A stretch of 60,923 nt of DNA from Caballeronia mineralivorans PML1(12) (GTDB taxonomy: Bacteria > Pseudomonadota > Gammaproteobacteria > Burkholderiales > Burkholderiaceae), in assembly GCF_001028175.1 (NCBI RefSeq), contig NZ_AEJF01000246.1:1-60923 (forward strand), given 5' to 3'. A program made the translations under genes and the position numbers. A model generated the notes under the pieces. The model was not told the DNA's origin and did no database searches. It worked only from the letters and a program-made list of their open reading frames with translations. Shown here one piece after another: positions 17,275 through 26,989 of the stretch; position 1 is the first letter of the stretch; each line of letters starts with the position of its first letter.

Positions 17275-17727
17275 ATGAGCAAGCAATTGAGCAATCTGAA
17301 AGCGATCAGCAGTGCTCTGATGCGCAGGGCATGGCCACAGGTGCTGACGATAATCGTCTTCATGGTGGCGATCAGCCTGCGCTTTCCGTTGTGGTTTGTG
17401 ATGCTCTCGGCCGCCGTCAACGGTGCGGCGGTGGCATACCTCGCCCAATGCTCGGCTTCCCGGCCGTCCGGCCCGGCTTATGACCCGTTCCTCGGCGCCG
17501 TTCTGATCGGTAGTGGACTGGCGTCGGTTGCCTTGACACTCAAGTGGTGGTTCGTGGAACAACAAATGAAACTCGCGCCGGGCGTGCTTCTGCGTCTCGC
17601 CGGCCATACCGAGGCGGCTTCAAACCCGACTTTGGCGTGGTCAAGCGTCTTAACCCAATGGGGTTCTTGTTCGATCTTTCTGGTGATCGTAGCAGCGTGG
17701 GGGCTGGGCAGTGGGCGCGTCGAATGA
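17275..17727 (+). CDS. Hypothetical membrane protein
   Basis: A 150-residue protein with three or four membrane segments (about residues 22-50, 66-88 and 125-146). Little else is recognisable. GAGGATAACG eight bases before the ATG supports translation. It lies 110 bases downstream of the hydrogenase-4-like cluster on the same strand and might be co-transcribed, but it has no family resemblance to hydrogenase subunits. Its end overlaps nothing, and the following gene is on the other strand. Confidence 0.6.
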   Translation: MSKQLSNLKAISSALMRRAWPQVLTIIVFMVAISLRFPLWFVMLSAAVNGAAVAYLAQCSASRPSGPAYDPFLGAVLIGSGLASVALTLKWWFVEQQMKLAPGVLLRLAGHTEAASNPTLAWSSVLTQWGSCSIFLVIVAAWGLGSGRVE

Positions 17728-17855
17728 ACACCGAATGCGATGGGCACAGTCAGCCTCGTACTCCGCGCGCAGGCAAAGGCATTTTGCGCCTGCACGCGGA
17801 AAATGAATGCGAACGGTCACCGTTGCTAGCGTTCAGGGGGTGCCGGGGACGCGGT

Positions 17856-18419
17856 CTAGACACGCACCGGACTGACAGCCAGCGAAGCGCGACCGATGAT
17901 AAACGGTTGGGGCCGAGAAGGTTTTGATTCAGTTGACAGCGTACCGGATCCCACTGCGCGACCAACGCCGGTTGACGTCGACGGCCGGACGACGAGGACC
18001 GGGATCTGGCTGTGCGTCAGCACCTTCTGGGTCTCACTGCCGAGCAACAACGCTCGCAGACCGCCTCGGCCGTGCGACGCCATGACAATAAGATCACAGT
18101 TTCGTTGCTCTGCAACGCTGATAATCGCCTCATACGGGTGATCGCGATTCCTGGCAACCGTATCGCACTCGACACCGGCCTGCGTGGCCGCTTTCATGAC
18201 CTCCCCGAGATAATCATCCGCATGCTCTCGGGTGACCTGTAAGAATCGCTCCTCGGACTCCGCGAGCATTTCAGTGCCATACGCGAGAACATGGAATTCC
18301 GCGATGACATGGAGCCCTGTGACTTTGGCTCCGCTTTCGCTAGCGAGCGTCACCGCCATCTGAATGGCGGCGTCGGAGAGTGCCGACCCGTCGGTCGGCA
18401 CCAGCAGATGCTTGAACAT
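17856..18419 (-). CDS. Universal stress protein (UspA family)
   Basis: A 187-residue protein. It begins MFKHLLVPTDGSALSDAAIQ and contains the ATP-binding loop VMASHGRGGLRALLLGSETQ (G-x-x-G-x-x-x-x-x-L-G-S) followed by VLTHSQIPVLVVRP. This is the full USP fold with the nucleotide-binding residues present. It carries a C-terminal extension of about 40 residues rich in Ser and Pro, longer than typical USPs. The start at 18419 is chosen because GGGGAGA precedes it and the USP fold begins there; a longer frame adds unrelated residues. USPs act in stress survival, often under low oxygen. It lies convergent with the end of the hydrogenase-4-like region. Confidence 0.9.
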   Translation of the reverse strand: MFKHLLVPTDGSALSDAAIQMAVTLASESGAKVTGLHVIAEFHVLAYGTEMLAESEERFLQVTREHADDYLGEVMKAATQAGVECDTVARNRDHPYEAIISVAEQRNCDLIVMASHGRGGLRALLLGSETQKVLTHSQIPVLVVRPSTSTGVGRAVGSGTLSTESKPSRPQPFIIGRASLAVSPVRV

Positions 18420-18767
18420 ACGTTTCTCCCCGCGGACAGACTTGTTCGCCTTGACGTCCTGTTCGGAGCCGACCGCTTGAGCCAGTGCGCCTGAACCAGA
18501 GCGACTTCTTCCAGTATAGTCAGCGTGACGAAAATTTGGCAGGTTGCTATATCCGCGACAACGTGCCGCGCGCGGCGCCAACCGAAGACGGGTATAGTCA
18601 TCCAGCGCTGCGTGCAGTTTCAGGTTCGCTCAAGATGCACGCGGCGCACGGTCTGCGGCTTGTCGCAGGCCACCTCCCCGTTCGGCCAATGAGTGCCGAT
18701 ATCTTGCACAAAATCATACGTCGGGCCAGACACGTTCGCGCATCGAGCGTCTTCACGAAAACCTGTA
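18420..18767. other. Gene-free intergenic region
   Basis: About 350 bases with no supported gene. It must hold the promoters for the two divergent flanking genes. I see no clear -35/-10 pair or operator. Confidence 0.4.
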
Positions 18768-19100
18768 ATGACGCCCGTTAAGTTCATTCTCCGCTACACC
18801 GCAGTGCCGTTGATGGCGATTATTGCCGTTGTGCTCTGGGCCTCGCTTCACGCATCCGTCGAAATCGATGCACGACAGTACGCATCACTGTCGGAGGCCT
18901 ATGCGAGCTTCCCCGTGGATCTCAGGCGCGACATTGCGGATGCGATGAAATCTGGGAAGCTGAGCAAATGGGACTATTCTTCGCTTGTCCGACATTCGCT
19001 TGACGATGGAATTGTTCTCGACTGGCCACCGGAAGACAAGGCGGACGTTACACGTGAACGGGCAAGACTGGTCGCGCTCGTGAACGCAGACAGGCTTTAA
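18768..19100 (+). CDS. Hypothetical exported or membrane-anchored protein
   Basis: A 110-residue protein starting MTPVKFILRYTAVPLMAIIA with one strong N-terminal hydrophobic segment that ends near residue 25, then a soluble region rich in charged residues. The soluble part reads SFPVDLRRDIADAMKSGKLS followed by KWDYSSLVRHSLDD. The segment could be a signal peptide or an anchor. No family is recognised. The ATG at 18768 is preferred over an upstream in-frame ATG because the hydrophobic start fits better. Confidence 0.5.
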   Translation: MTPVKFILRYTAVPLMAIIAVVLWASLHASVEIDARQYASLSEAYASFPVDLRRDIADAMKSGKLSKWDYSSLVRHSLDDGIVLDWPPEDKADVTRERARLVALVNADRL

Positions 19101-19237
19101 GCCACGCTGCACACTGGGTTTTCAATATTGGCCTGCTGACGGTCATCATCGAATCTGGTTCGGACGGCTTCGGCAGCTACTTCAACGCCGCAAAACTGGC
19201 AACCTACATTAGCAAAGTGGAGCAAACAACTTTGACT

Positions 19238-19660
19238 TTAATAACCCTTGTTCTGGCTTTCCTTTTGCTCCTTGGCGAGCGCAGACTCCCACATGCTTGA
19301 GAATTCTTCGTTGTTATTCTCGGTGTAAGTCAGGATTTCACTGAAAGCGCCCTTTACGTCAGAGTCAGAACGGGAGGTGACGACTTCCATCGTCTCGGGA
19401 AATTGCGCACCGTCGCGTTGCACGGTGAATAGTGAGGTAATTTTGCCGTGTTCGGATTTCATGTCGCAACCACCGTCGTCGAAAGTTGTAGCTCTTACTG
19501 TATAGGCGTCCGCGTGCACTTCTTTTACGGAACCATGGCAACCGCCTAGCGTGGTGGCGACTATCGCGTTCTGCACATCATCTTTTGAGACGAGGAAATG
19601 CTCTGCGTTTGAATTGCTCGAAAAGAGCATCAGAGCGGGGATTATTAGAAAGTTTTTCAT
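19238..19660 (-). CDS. Exported hypothetical protein
   Basis: A 140-residue protein with a clear signal peptide (MKNFLIIPALMLFSSNSNAE, cleavage probably after NA). The mature part contains Cys-rich spots (LGGCHG and DDGGCDMKS) that could form a disulphide. It is likely to be periplasmic. No family is recognised. Codon use is slightly less GC-rich than the neighbours. The upstream region 19661-20000 shows nothing else. Confidence 0.55.
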   Translation of the reverse strand: MKNFLIIPALMLFSSNSNAEHFLVSKDDVQNAIVATTLGGCHGSVKEVHADAYTVRATTFDDGGCDMKSEHGKITSLFTVQRDGAQFPETMEVVTSRSDSDVKGAFSEILTYTENNNEEFSSMWESALAKEQKESQNKGY

Positions 19661-20000
19661 CGTCAGATTGAGCTAAGGGGTTCCCGGACAAACGGCCTGG
19701 GTGCGAATTTAAGCTCGGCAGACTTACTCGATACTGACTAAATATGATACTTACAGTTTACCCGCTTCCTGAGACCACCGGAATGAATGGCTTGCCTTCC
19801 CCTTCAGTGGGCGAATTAGCGTTCTTCGCGGCACGATTGACGCGATCTCCGAGAGGATAGCCGCATCCCTTCTCGGAAATGCGGCGCGCCCCCGAAGAAC
19901 GCAGCACGCGACTTTCACCGCACTGCGCTCGCGTGCAGCATTAAGCGCCGTACCGACGCCGGCCACAACACGATGCGCCGCCTGAATCCGGAAATGCCCT

Positions 20001-20721
20001 TCAGACCAAAACGCCGCCGCCATCGATCACGATCGTCTGCCCGGTGGCAAACGCGTTGTTCATCAGATAGACGTACGTCTGAGCGATATCGTCGGCCTTC
20101 CCCCGTACGCCCGACCGGTAACGTCGAGCCGACGTGCAGGTGCATCGCTTCGCGATCGTTCTCGGGGATGGCCGACCACAACGGCGTGCGCACCATACCT
20201 GGGCTGACGATATTTACCCGGATCGGCGCAAGCTCGATGGCGAGCGCCCGCGTCAAGCCTTCCATCGCGCTGCAAATGCTCGCAATGACTGTATAGCCTT
20301 TATGCGGCCGTGTGCCCGCGGTTCCGCTGGTGAGCACGATTGATCCACCCGGCAGGATATTAGGCGCTGCAGCCTTGATCGCGGCGATTGCGCCAAACAC
20401 GCGCAGGTCGAAGGCCTTGCGGACCGCGCTCATCTCCGTGCTCGCGAGGTCGCCGAGTTGCAGGCTTTCGCCGGCCGTATAGACCAAGTGATCGAAGCTG
20501 CCGATCCCGGCAATCAATTTGCTCACCGAACCGGGATCGTTCAAGTCCGCGACATAGCCATCGGCACCCGAACCGAGTTCGATGACAGCCGCCCTGACCT
20601 TGTCTTGCCGCGAGGACGATACAACAACCGTCGCGCCTTGTGCCAGCGCTGCGCGTGCGGTGGCGAGCCCAATCCCGGACGTGCCGCCCAGTATCACGAC
20701 CTTCTTGTTTTGCAGATTCAT
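20001..20721 (-). pseudogene. Short-chain dehydrogenase/reductase, frameshifted
   Basis: An SDR oxidoreductase with the NAD(P) loop VVILGGTSGIGLATARA and PGGSIVLTSGTAG. The catalytic Tyr-x-x-x-Lys is replaced, in GYTVIASICSAMEGLTRALA, by Tyr-x-x-x-Ala/Ser. The frame is lost after PVGRTGEG. In the next frame the expected SDR ending reads EADDIAQTYVYLMNNAFATG and then an IVIDGGG motif, with a stop at 20001. One base too many lies in the GGGGGAAGG run near 20090-20105. It is divergent from the broken LysR gene at 20829, the usual layout of an SDR and its regulator. Whether the shift is real or a sequencing error is not settled. Confidence 0.75.
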
Positions 20722-20828
20722 GCTGATCCCCTATCGATTGCGCCACACGGCGTGATTCGAATTGTCATTGCATCGATGAACCCAATAAACGATGATCTGC
20801 TTTTCTCACTCGTAACCAGCGCTTCTGA

Positions 20829-21574
20829 ATGGATTGTTTCGTCAGCATGTCGGTCTTCGTGCGCGTCGTCGAGCGCGGCGGCTTTGCTGCCGCTGCAGAA
20901 GACAGCGGCATGACAGCGACAATGGTCGGCAACCACATCCGCGCGGTCGCCTGCGCGTGAGCGTGCCGGTGATGTATGCCACCTTTGAACTTGCGCCCGC
21001 GATGAGCGACTATCTCGAGTCCAACCCGGACGTTCGTGTCGAGTTGGCGCTGACCGACCGGTTCGTCGATCTCGCCGATGAGGGCTTCGAAGTGGCGATC
21101 CGCGTCGGCGCCCTGCGGGATTCGAATCTGATTGCGCGACCGCTGGCACCCTCGCGACTCATTGTCTGCGCGTCGCCCGCGTATCTTTCACGGCACGGAA
21201 CGCCAGCAACGCCTAAGGATCTGGAGAGGCATCACTGCCTCGCGATCGGATTTGCCGGCGGCCCGGAACGCAATTGGCGCTTCACCCTCGCCGACGGCTC
21301 GCAACAGACTGTGCGTGTACCAGGCCGCCTCGATATCAGCGGCGGCGGCATGGCCCTGGGTGAAGCGGCGCTCGCCGGTCTCGGCATCATTCTCCAGCCG
21401 GAGTTGCTGGTAGAGCAGGATATTGCCGCCGGAAGACTGATCCGATTGCTTGCCGACACGCCTGCGCCGGTATATCCGGTGCATCTTGTCTACCTGCCGG
21501 AACGCAAGCTGACGGCCAAGCTTGCCAGTTTCATCGCCTTCGTGGTTGCCCGATTCGGTCCAGGAACTGAGTAG
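20829..21574 (+). pseudogene. LysR-family regulator with internal deletion
   Basis: An N-terminal helix-turn-helix start is seen at 20829 (MDCFVSMSVFVRVVERGGFA, then MTATMVGNHIRAV), ending at a stop after about 43 residues. The downstream frame begins abruptly with RGRLRVSVPVMYATFELAPA and gives a good LysR effector-binding domain (LIVCASPAYLSRHGTPATPK and GLGIILQPELLVEQDI). The intervening linker of about 45 residues is missing and the frame differs. This is an internal deletion with loss of frame. It is divergent from the broken SDR gene, so the pair is decaying together. Confidence 0.7.
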
Positions 21575-21681
21575 TCCCGAGTCACCTGGGAGTTGCGATG
21601 TTTGTTCAATAATGCGCGGGCCGGCTTCGCCAAGAACAAGGGCACGGCCTCCCAACCAATATCGACATCAAAGGAAACCCC

Positions 21682-22617
21682 TTGGAACTACGCCAACTTC
21701 GTTACTTTGTTCGCGTGATCGAACACGGCAGCATGGGCCGTGCAGCGATGGAACTTGGCGTGGTGACCTCGACGCTGAGCCAGCAGATCAGCCGCCTCGA
21801 AAGCGAGTTGTCCACCCGCCTGCTGCAACGCACCGCGAACGGCGTGCGCCCGACCGACGCGGGCCTCGCGTTCTGGCGCCAGGCGCAATTGGCGCTGCGG
21901 CACGTCGACGACGCTGCGCACGCGGCGCAGCACGCACGCCTGTCCGGCCACGTCAGCGTCGGTATGGCACCGAGCACGACGGGTGTGCTCGGCCTCGCCT
22001 TCATGCGCGCCATGCGCGAGCGATATCCCGATGTCCGCTTGCGCATGGTGGAGAGCCTTTCGGGCCACCTGTCGGGCATGCTCAGCGCGCGTCAGATCGA
22101 CCTGGCTATCCTGTTCCAGAGCGACAACATCAAACGCTTTAGTGCGACGCCCCTGCTCGACGAGAGCCTGTTCGTCATCTCGGCCGCAAGCTTCGAGTCG
22201 ATGCCAAAGACCAAAAGCGCGAAGCTCACGCACATCGCGAAACTGCCGCTGATTCTCCCGAGCGGCCCGCACGGGTTGCGTTCGCTGCTAGACACGGCCT
22301 TCGCCCGCGTGAACGTCGAACCGAACATCGTCGCTGAAATCGACGGGCTTGCCATGCTGATGGATGCGGTCGGCGGCGGACTTGGCGTGACCATCCAGCC
22401 GGGCGCAGCGCTTGCTCGACGCGATGCGGCGTCGTTCCGAGCGATTCCCATAAGTGATCGCTACATGGTCCGCCCGAACCAGCTCGTCAGTCTTTCCGAC
22501 GATGAACTTTCACCTGCCGGCCTCGCTGCACGCGTGGTACTGGCCGATGTCGCTCGTACGCTTGTCGCTCAACGTCAATGGGCGGGCGCGACATTGCCGC
22601 CTCTTCACGATTCGTGA
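21682..22617 (+). CDS. tcuR: LysR-family regulator of tricarballylate use
   Basis: A 311-residue intact LysR protein: the helix-turn-helix MELRQLRYFVRVIEHGSMGR with the recognition helix in TSTLSQQISRLESELSTRLL, followed by a co-inducer domain. It sits directly before the tcuA, tcuB and tcuC homologues in the same direction, which is the position of TcuR. The start seems to be a TTG (ttg gaa cta cgc) at 21682; other starts would cut the helix-turn-helix. TcuR in Salmonella activates tcuABC with tricarballylate as inducer. The function is by context and family. Confidence 0.8.
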   Translation: MELRQLRYFVRVIEHGSMGRAAMELGVVTSTLSQQISRLESELSTRLLQRTANGVRPTDAGLAFWRQAQLALRHVDDAAHAAQHARLSGHVSVGMAPSTTGVLGLAFMRAMRERYPDVRLRMVESLSGHLSGMLSARQIDLAILFQSDNIKRFSATPLLDESLFVISAASFESMPKTKSAKLTHIAKLPLILPSGPHGLRSLLDTAFARVNVEPNIVAEIDGLAMLMDAVGGGLGVTIQPGAALARRDAASFRAIPISDRYMVRPNQLVSLSDDELSPAGLAARVVLADVARTLVAQRQWAGATLPPLHDS

Positions 22618-22693
22618 ACACCTGTTTCCGGTTACCCGCTGGCGGCTAAACACCTGACGTCCTACACTCCGTGTCATTGGGGAGACGTTGAAC

Positions 22694-24100
22694 ATGGTGG
22701 ATGTATTAGTGATCGGCGGCGGCAATGCGGCCTTGTGCGCCGCATTGATGGCACGCGAGGCGGGCGCATCGGTATTGTTGCTCGAAGCGGCACCGCGCGA
22801 ATGGCGCGGCGGTAATTCGCAGCACACCCGCAATCTGCGCTGCATGCATGATGCGCCGCAGGATGTACTTGTTGAAGCCTATCCGGAAGAAGAGTACTGG
22901 CAGGACCTGCTCAAGGTCACCGGTGGTTTGACCAACGAAACGCTCGCACGCCTCGCGATCCGCGAATCGTCGACATGCCGCGACTGGATGCACCGCCATG
23001 GCGTGCATTTTCAGCCACCGCTCTCCGGCGCGCTGCATGTCGCGCGCACCAACGCATTTTTCATGGGTGGCGGCAAGGCCCTCGTCAACGCCTACTTCCG
23101 CAGCGCGCAAGCGCTGGGGGTGCAGGTTCGCTACAACGCGCCAGTAGACGCTATCGAGCTCGACGGCGATCGCTTTATCGCCGCGCACATCGGCCACGAA
23201 CGCATTGAAGCGCGCGCCTGCGTGCTCGCATCCGGTGGCTTCGAATCCAATCGCGAATGGCTGCGTGAAGCGTGGGGCCAAATCAACGGTGAATGGGTGG
23301 CAGACAATTTCCTGATCCGCGGCACGCGCTTCAACATGGGGGTGCTGCTCAAATACATGATCGATGCAGGCGCGGATTCGATTGGAGACCCTTCCCAGTC
23401 GCATTGCGTGGCCATCGACGCGCGTGCACCGCTTTATGACGGCGGTATCTGCACGCGCGTAGATTGCGTGTCGCTGGGTGTCGTGCTCAATCGCGACGCC
23501 ATGCGTTTCTACGACGAAGGTGAAGATTTCTGGCCAAAGCGCTATGCGATCTGGGGCCGTCTTGTCGCGCAGCAACCGGGGCAGATCGCTTATTCGATCA
23601 TCGATTCCAAAGCAATCGGCCGCTTCATGCCCCCGGTTTTTCCAGGCACGAAGGCGAACAGTCTTGGGGAACTGGCGCGAGCGGCGGGACTCGACGAGTC
23701 GACCTTCGTCAAGACCATCGAAACCTATAACGCCGCATGCCGCGTTGGTTCATTCGACCACGCGGTGCTCGACGACTGCCACACCGAGGGCATTGCGCCC
23801 GCCAAGACACACTGGGCGCAACCCATAGATAAACCGCCCTACTACGCCTACGCGCTTCGGCCCGGCATCACCTTTACCTATCTTGGGCTGAAGGTGAACG
23901 AACAATCGGCCGTGCATTTCGGCGGCAAGCCGAGTCCGAATCTTTACGTCGCGGGCGAGATGATGGCCGGCAACGTGCTGGGCAAGGGATATACGGCTGG
24001 CGTTGGTATGTCGATCGGCACCGCATTCGGACGCATCGCAGGAACCCAGGCCGCGCGCGCCGCTCAGCAATCGAAGGAAACCAGTCATGCAGTCGCTTGA
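22694..24100 (+). CDS. tcuA: Tricarballylate dehydrogenase (FAD-dependent)
   Basis: A 468-residue flavoprotein of the fumarate reductase/succinate dehydrogenase flavoprotein family, oxidising tricarballylate to cis-aconitate in known TcuA. The FAD-binding Rossmann start is VDVLVIGGGNAALCAALMAR. GGNSQHTRNLRCMHDAPQ and the C-terminal GITFTYLGLKVNEQSAVHFG, then AGEMMAGNVLGKGYTAGVGM, are typical of the family. No signal peptide is present. The ATG at 22694 is used; a TTG six bases earlier is possible. Its 3' end overlaps the tcuB start by 14 bases. Confidence 0.9.
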   Translation: MVDVLVIGGGNAALCAALMAREAGASVLLLEAAPREWRGGNSQHTRNLRCMHDAPQDVLVEAYPEEEYWQDLLKVTGGLTNETLARLAIRESSTCRDWMHRHGVHFQPPLSGALHVARTNAFFMGGGKALVNAYFRSAQALGVQVRYNAPVDAIELDGDRFIAAHIGHERIEARACVLASGGFESNREWLREAWGQINGEWVADNFLIRGTRFNMGVLLKYMIDAGADSIGDPSQSHCVAIDARAPLYDGGICTRVDCVSLGVVLNRDAMRFYDEGEDFWPKRYAIWGRLVAQQPGQIAYSIIDSKAIGRFMPPVFPGTKANSLGELARAAGLDESTFVKTIETYNAACRVGSFDHAVLDDCHTEGIAPAKTHWAQPIDKPPYYAYALRPGITFTYLGLKVNEQSAVHFGGKPSPNLYVAGEMMAGNVLGKGYTAGVGMSIGTAFGRIAGTQAARAAQQSKETSHAVA

Positions 24101-25256
24101 AGCACTTACTCGGGAGGCGAGCGCGCTGGCCTCGAACGAAGCCCCGATCACCTTCGCCATGACGCCCGCCGAAGGTGAAGTCAGCCGCATCATGCAGATC
24201 TGCAATGCGTGCCGCTACTGCGAAGGCTTTTGCGCCGTATTCCCCGCAATGACCCGCCGCCTCGAGTTCGGCCGCGCCGACGTGCACTTCCTTTCGAACC
24301 TCTGTCATAACTGCGGCGCGTGCCTGCATGCTTGCCAGTACGCGCCACCTCATGAGTTCGCCGTCAACGTTCCGAAGGCGATGGCGCAAGTGCGCATGCA
24401 GACCTACGTGGACTATGCGTGGCCAGCAGGTTTTGGCGCGCTTTACAAGCGCAACGGCCTCACGCTGGCGCTTGCGTTGGCAGGCGGTCTCGCGCTTTTC
24501 CTGATTCTGACGATGGCATTCAAAGGCTCGCTGTTCCTGCCGCCGCACGCCGGTAGTTTCTATGCTGTGTTCCCGCATACTGCCCTGGCCTTGCTTTTCG
24601 GCATGGTTTTCATGCTCTCGATGATCGCACTTGGCGTAGGCGTGCGGCGCTTTTGGCGAAATCAAGATCCCGGTGCGCTGTCGGGCGTTGCCATCGGTGA
24701 GGCAACGCATAACGTGCTGAGCTTGCGTTATCTCGGCGGTGGCCATGGCGAAGGCTGCAACAACGCCGACGATGCGTTTTCGCTCGCCCGCCGCTACTTT
24801 CATCACCTGACTTTTTACGGCTTCATGCTGTGCTTCGCGTCAACATGCGTGGCGACCCTCTACCACTATCTGCTGAAAATCGAAGCGCCCTATCCTCTAT
24901 CGAGCTTACCGGTGTTGCTTGGGGTCGCAGGAGGTATCGGTTTGCTGGCAGGTCCCGCCGGGCTCTGTTGGCTAAACGTCAAACGACATCCGCAACACGG
25001 CGACAGCGCGCAAAAACCGATGGACCGGGGGTTCATCGCACTCTTGTTGCTGACCAGTGCGAGCGGTCTCGCGCTGTTGATGCTGCGCGAGACATCGATG
25101 ATGGCCTTGCTGCTGGCCATCCATCTCGGCATCGTGATGGCACTGTTCCTGACGCTGCCTTACGGAAAGTTCGCGCATGGGATCTACCGCAGCGCAGCAC
25201 TGCTGAAATGGGCCGTCGAAAAGCGCCAGCCGAGCGAGCTGCTGGTCGAGGACTGA
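24087..25256 (+). CDS. tcuB: TcuB-like iron-sulphur/membrane oxidoreductase
   Basis: A 389-residue protein that reoxidises the TcuA flavin and feeds electrons to the membrane. The N-terminal part has two iron-sulphur motifs, CNACRYCEGFCAVFP and CHNCGACLHACQYAP, each with the spacing of a [4Fe-4S] site. The remainder has five or six membrane segments with His residues that could hold haem. The start at 24087 lies inside the end of tcuA (14-base overlap), so the two are translationally coupled. A stop at 25256 and then about 60 bases separate it from tcuC. Confidence 0.9.
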   Translation: MQSLEALTREASALASNEAPITFAMTPAEGEVSRIMQICNACRYCEGFCAVFPAMTRRLEFGRADVHFLSNLCHNCGACLHACQYAPPHEFAVNVPKAMAQVRMQTYVDYAWPAGFGALYKRNGLTLALALAGGLALFLILTMAFKGSLFLPPHAGSFYAVFPHTALALLFGMVFMLSMIALGVGVRRFWRNQDPGALSGVAIGEATHNVLSLRYLGGGHGEGCNNADDAFSLARRYFHHLTFYGFMLCFASTCVATLYHYLLKIEAPYPLSSLPVLLGVAGGIGLLAGPAGLCWLNVKRHPQHGDSAQKPMDRGFIALLLLTSASGLALLMLRETSMMALLLAIHLGIVMALFLTLPYGKFAHGIYRSAALLKWAVEKRQPSELLVED

Positions 25257-25318
25257 TACCTGATCGACCGCGCTGAGCTTATGATGATCGGCATAAAGAT
25301 AAATACCTAGGAGACGAC

Positions 25319-26644
25319 ATGGCAACTGAAAACGACATCCAACCGCCCACGCCCGGTGCAATCTCGCCCAGTACCTCGAAGCTCGGAGCAGTGCTGCGCG
25401 TCACCAGTGGTAATTTCCTCGAACAGTTTGATTTCTTTCTGTTCGGTTTCTACGCGACTTATATCGCCAAGACGTTTTTTCCGGCCGCCAGCGAATTCGC
25501 CTCGCTGATGCAAACCTTCGCCGTGTTCGGCGCAGGTTTCCTGATGCGCCCGCTCGGCGCCATTGTGCTTGGCGCGTATATCGACAAGGTCGGGCGCCGG
25601 CGCGGCCTGATCGTGACGTTATCCATCATGGCGAGCGGTACGCTCCTCATCGCGTGCGTTCCGGGATTTGCTACGATCGGTCTGCTTGCGCCTGCCCTCG
25701 TGCTGATCGGCCGGCTGCTGCAGGGCTTCTCAGCCGGCGCGGAACTCGGTGGCGTCTCCGTCTATCTCGCGGAGATGGCGACCCCGGGCAAGAAAGGGTT
25801 TTATACCGCGTGGCAGTCCGCTAGTCAGCAGGTCGCGATCGTCGTGGCGGCCGCGCTCGGTTACGCGCTGAACAGCTGGCTTTCGCCCGCGCAGATCGCT
25901 GGTTGGGGATGGCGCGTGCCATTTTTTATCGGCTGCCTGATCGTGCCGTTTCTCTATGTCCTGCGCCGCTCGCTGCAGGAGACCGCCGAATTCCAGGCGC
26001 GTCGCCATCACCCCGCCACGGCTGAAGTATTGCGTTCCATGCTGACGAACTGGAAAACGGTCATCGCCGGCATGCTGATGGTCGCGATGACCACCACCAC
26101 TTTCTATCTGATCACCGTCTATACCCCGACGTTCGGCCGCGCCGTGCTGCATCTGAGCACGTCGGACAGCCTGATCGTCACGTTATTTGTCGGCGTATCG
26201 AACTTTATCTGGTTGCCCATCGGCGGCGTGATCTCCGATCGCATTGGACGCCGGCCCGTCTTGCTGTTCGTCTCGGCGCTCGCCATTGTGACCGCCTATC
26301 CGGCACTCTCCTGGCTCGCGCACGAGCCGAGCTTCCTGCGCATGCTGGCCGTGCTGCTTTACTTCTCGTTTTTCTTTGGCGCATACAACGGCGCCATGGT
26401 TGCTGCCCTGACCGAAGTGATGCCGGTCAATGTTCGCGTGGCCGGCTTCTCGCTGGCGTTCAGTCTCGCGACGGCCGTCTTCGGCGGATTCACGCCAGCG
26501 GTGTCGACCTATCTGATTCAGGCAACCGGCGACAAAGCCGCGCCTGCTTACTGGCTGATCTTTGCGGCGATCTGCGGATTCTTCGCGACGCTCGCTTTGT
26601 ATCGTCGAGGTGGTGCGGCGGAATTACAGGCGAAACTTGGATGA
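25319..26644 (+). CDS. tcuC: Tricarballylate transporter (MFS)
   Basis: A 441-residue protein of the major facilitator superfamily, citrate/alpha-ketoglutarate-proton symporter group, with twelve predicted membrane segments. Characteristic pieces are GNFLEQFDFFLFGFYATYIA at helix 1, GAYIDKVGRRRGL in the 2-3 loop (the D-x-x-G-R-R motif), and LIGRLLQGFSAGAELGG. It follows tcuB on the same strand and completes the tricarballylate uptake and oxidation set. GGAGACGAC before the ATG supports the start. Confidence 0.9.
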   Translation: MATENDIQPPTPGAISPSTSKLGAVLRVTSGNFLEQFDFFLFGFYATYIAKTFFPAASEFASLMQTFAVFGAGFLMRPLGAIVLGAYIDKVGRRRGLIVTLSIMASGTLLIACVPGFATIGLLAPALVLIGRLLQGFSAGAELGGVSVYLAEMATPGKKGFYTAWQSASQQVAIVVAAALGYALNSWLSPAQIAGWGWRVPFFIGCLIVPFLYVLRRSLQETAEFQARRHHPATAEVLRSMLTNWKTVIAGMLMVAMTTTTFYLITVYTPTFGRAVLHLSTSDSLIVTLFVGVSNFIWLPIGGVISDRIGRRPVLLFVSALAIVTAYPALSWLAHEPSFLRMLAVLLYFSFFFGAYNGAMVAALTEVMPVNVRVAGFSLAFSLATAVFGGFTPAVSTYLIQATGDKAAPAYWLIFAAICGFFATLALYRRGGAAELQAKLG

Positions 26645-26655
26645 GTTGGGTGAAT

Positions 26656-26690
26656 ACGCGCGGTTGCCGTTTGCCTGTTCGGCCGCGCGT
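26656..26690. terminator. Possible hairpin after tcuC
   Basis: An 8-bp perfect stem (ACGCGCGG and CCGCGCGT) encloses a 19-base loop, starting 12 bases after the tcuC stop. No T-run follows, so it may stabilise the 3' end rather than act as a strong intrinsic terminator. Confidence 0.3.
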
Positions 26691-26799
26691 CAAGCCAGTG
26701 AAGCGTGCTGCCGCGAGAAGTAGTTCGCGATAGAGCAACTTGCGCAGCGGAACTCGCTTCAGCGCGAAGTGCTAGAGGATCGGTCCGACAATCGACAAA

Positions 26800-26911
26800 A
26801 CACCTCTGTATCGTTCGGTAACCGCCGTTGGTAGACGATCCGATCAGCTTCATCGCTGACCACTACCACACTGTTGTTCGAGTGCAGGTCGATTCCACTA
26901 AACTTGTTCAT
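26800..26911 (-). pseudogene. IS110-family transposase N-terminal scrap
   Basis: A fragment of about 36 residues starting MNKFSGIDLHSNNSVVVVSD and ending near YQRRLPND. This is the beginning of the DEDD-type RuvC-like domain of IS110 transposases (G-I-D-L-H with the first catalytic Asp). AGGAGG lies a few bases upstream of the ATG, so the original start and ribosome site remain. After this the frame loses all resemblance, so most of the transposase is gone. It sits between tcuC and an AT-rich acquired gene, which supports an insertion-mediated junction. Confidence 0.75.
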
Positions 26912-26989
26912 GCTGGCCTCCTGTGCGTCAAGTCGGTGGGTTTGCACCCTGATAAACTCGGACACAAGATCCGTTATACGAGTTAACCC

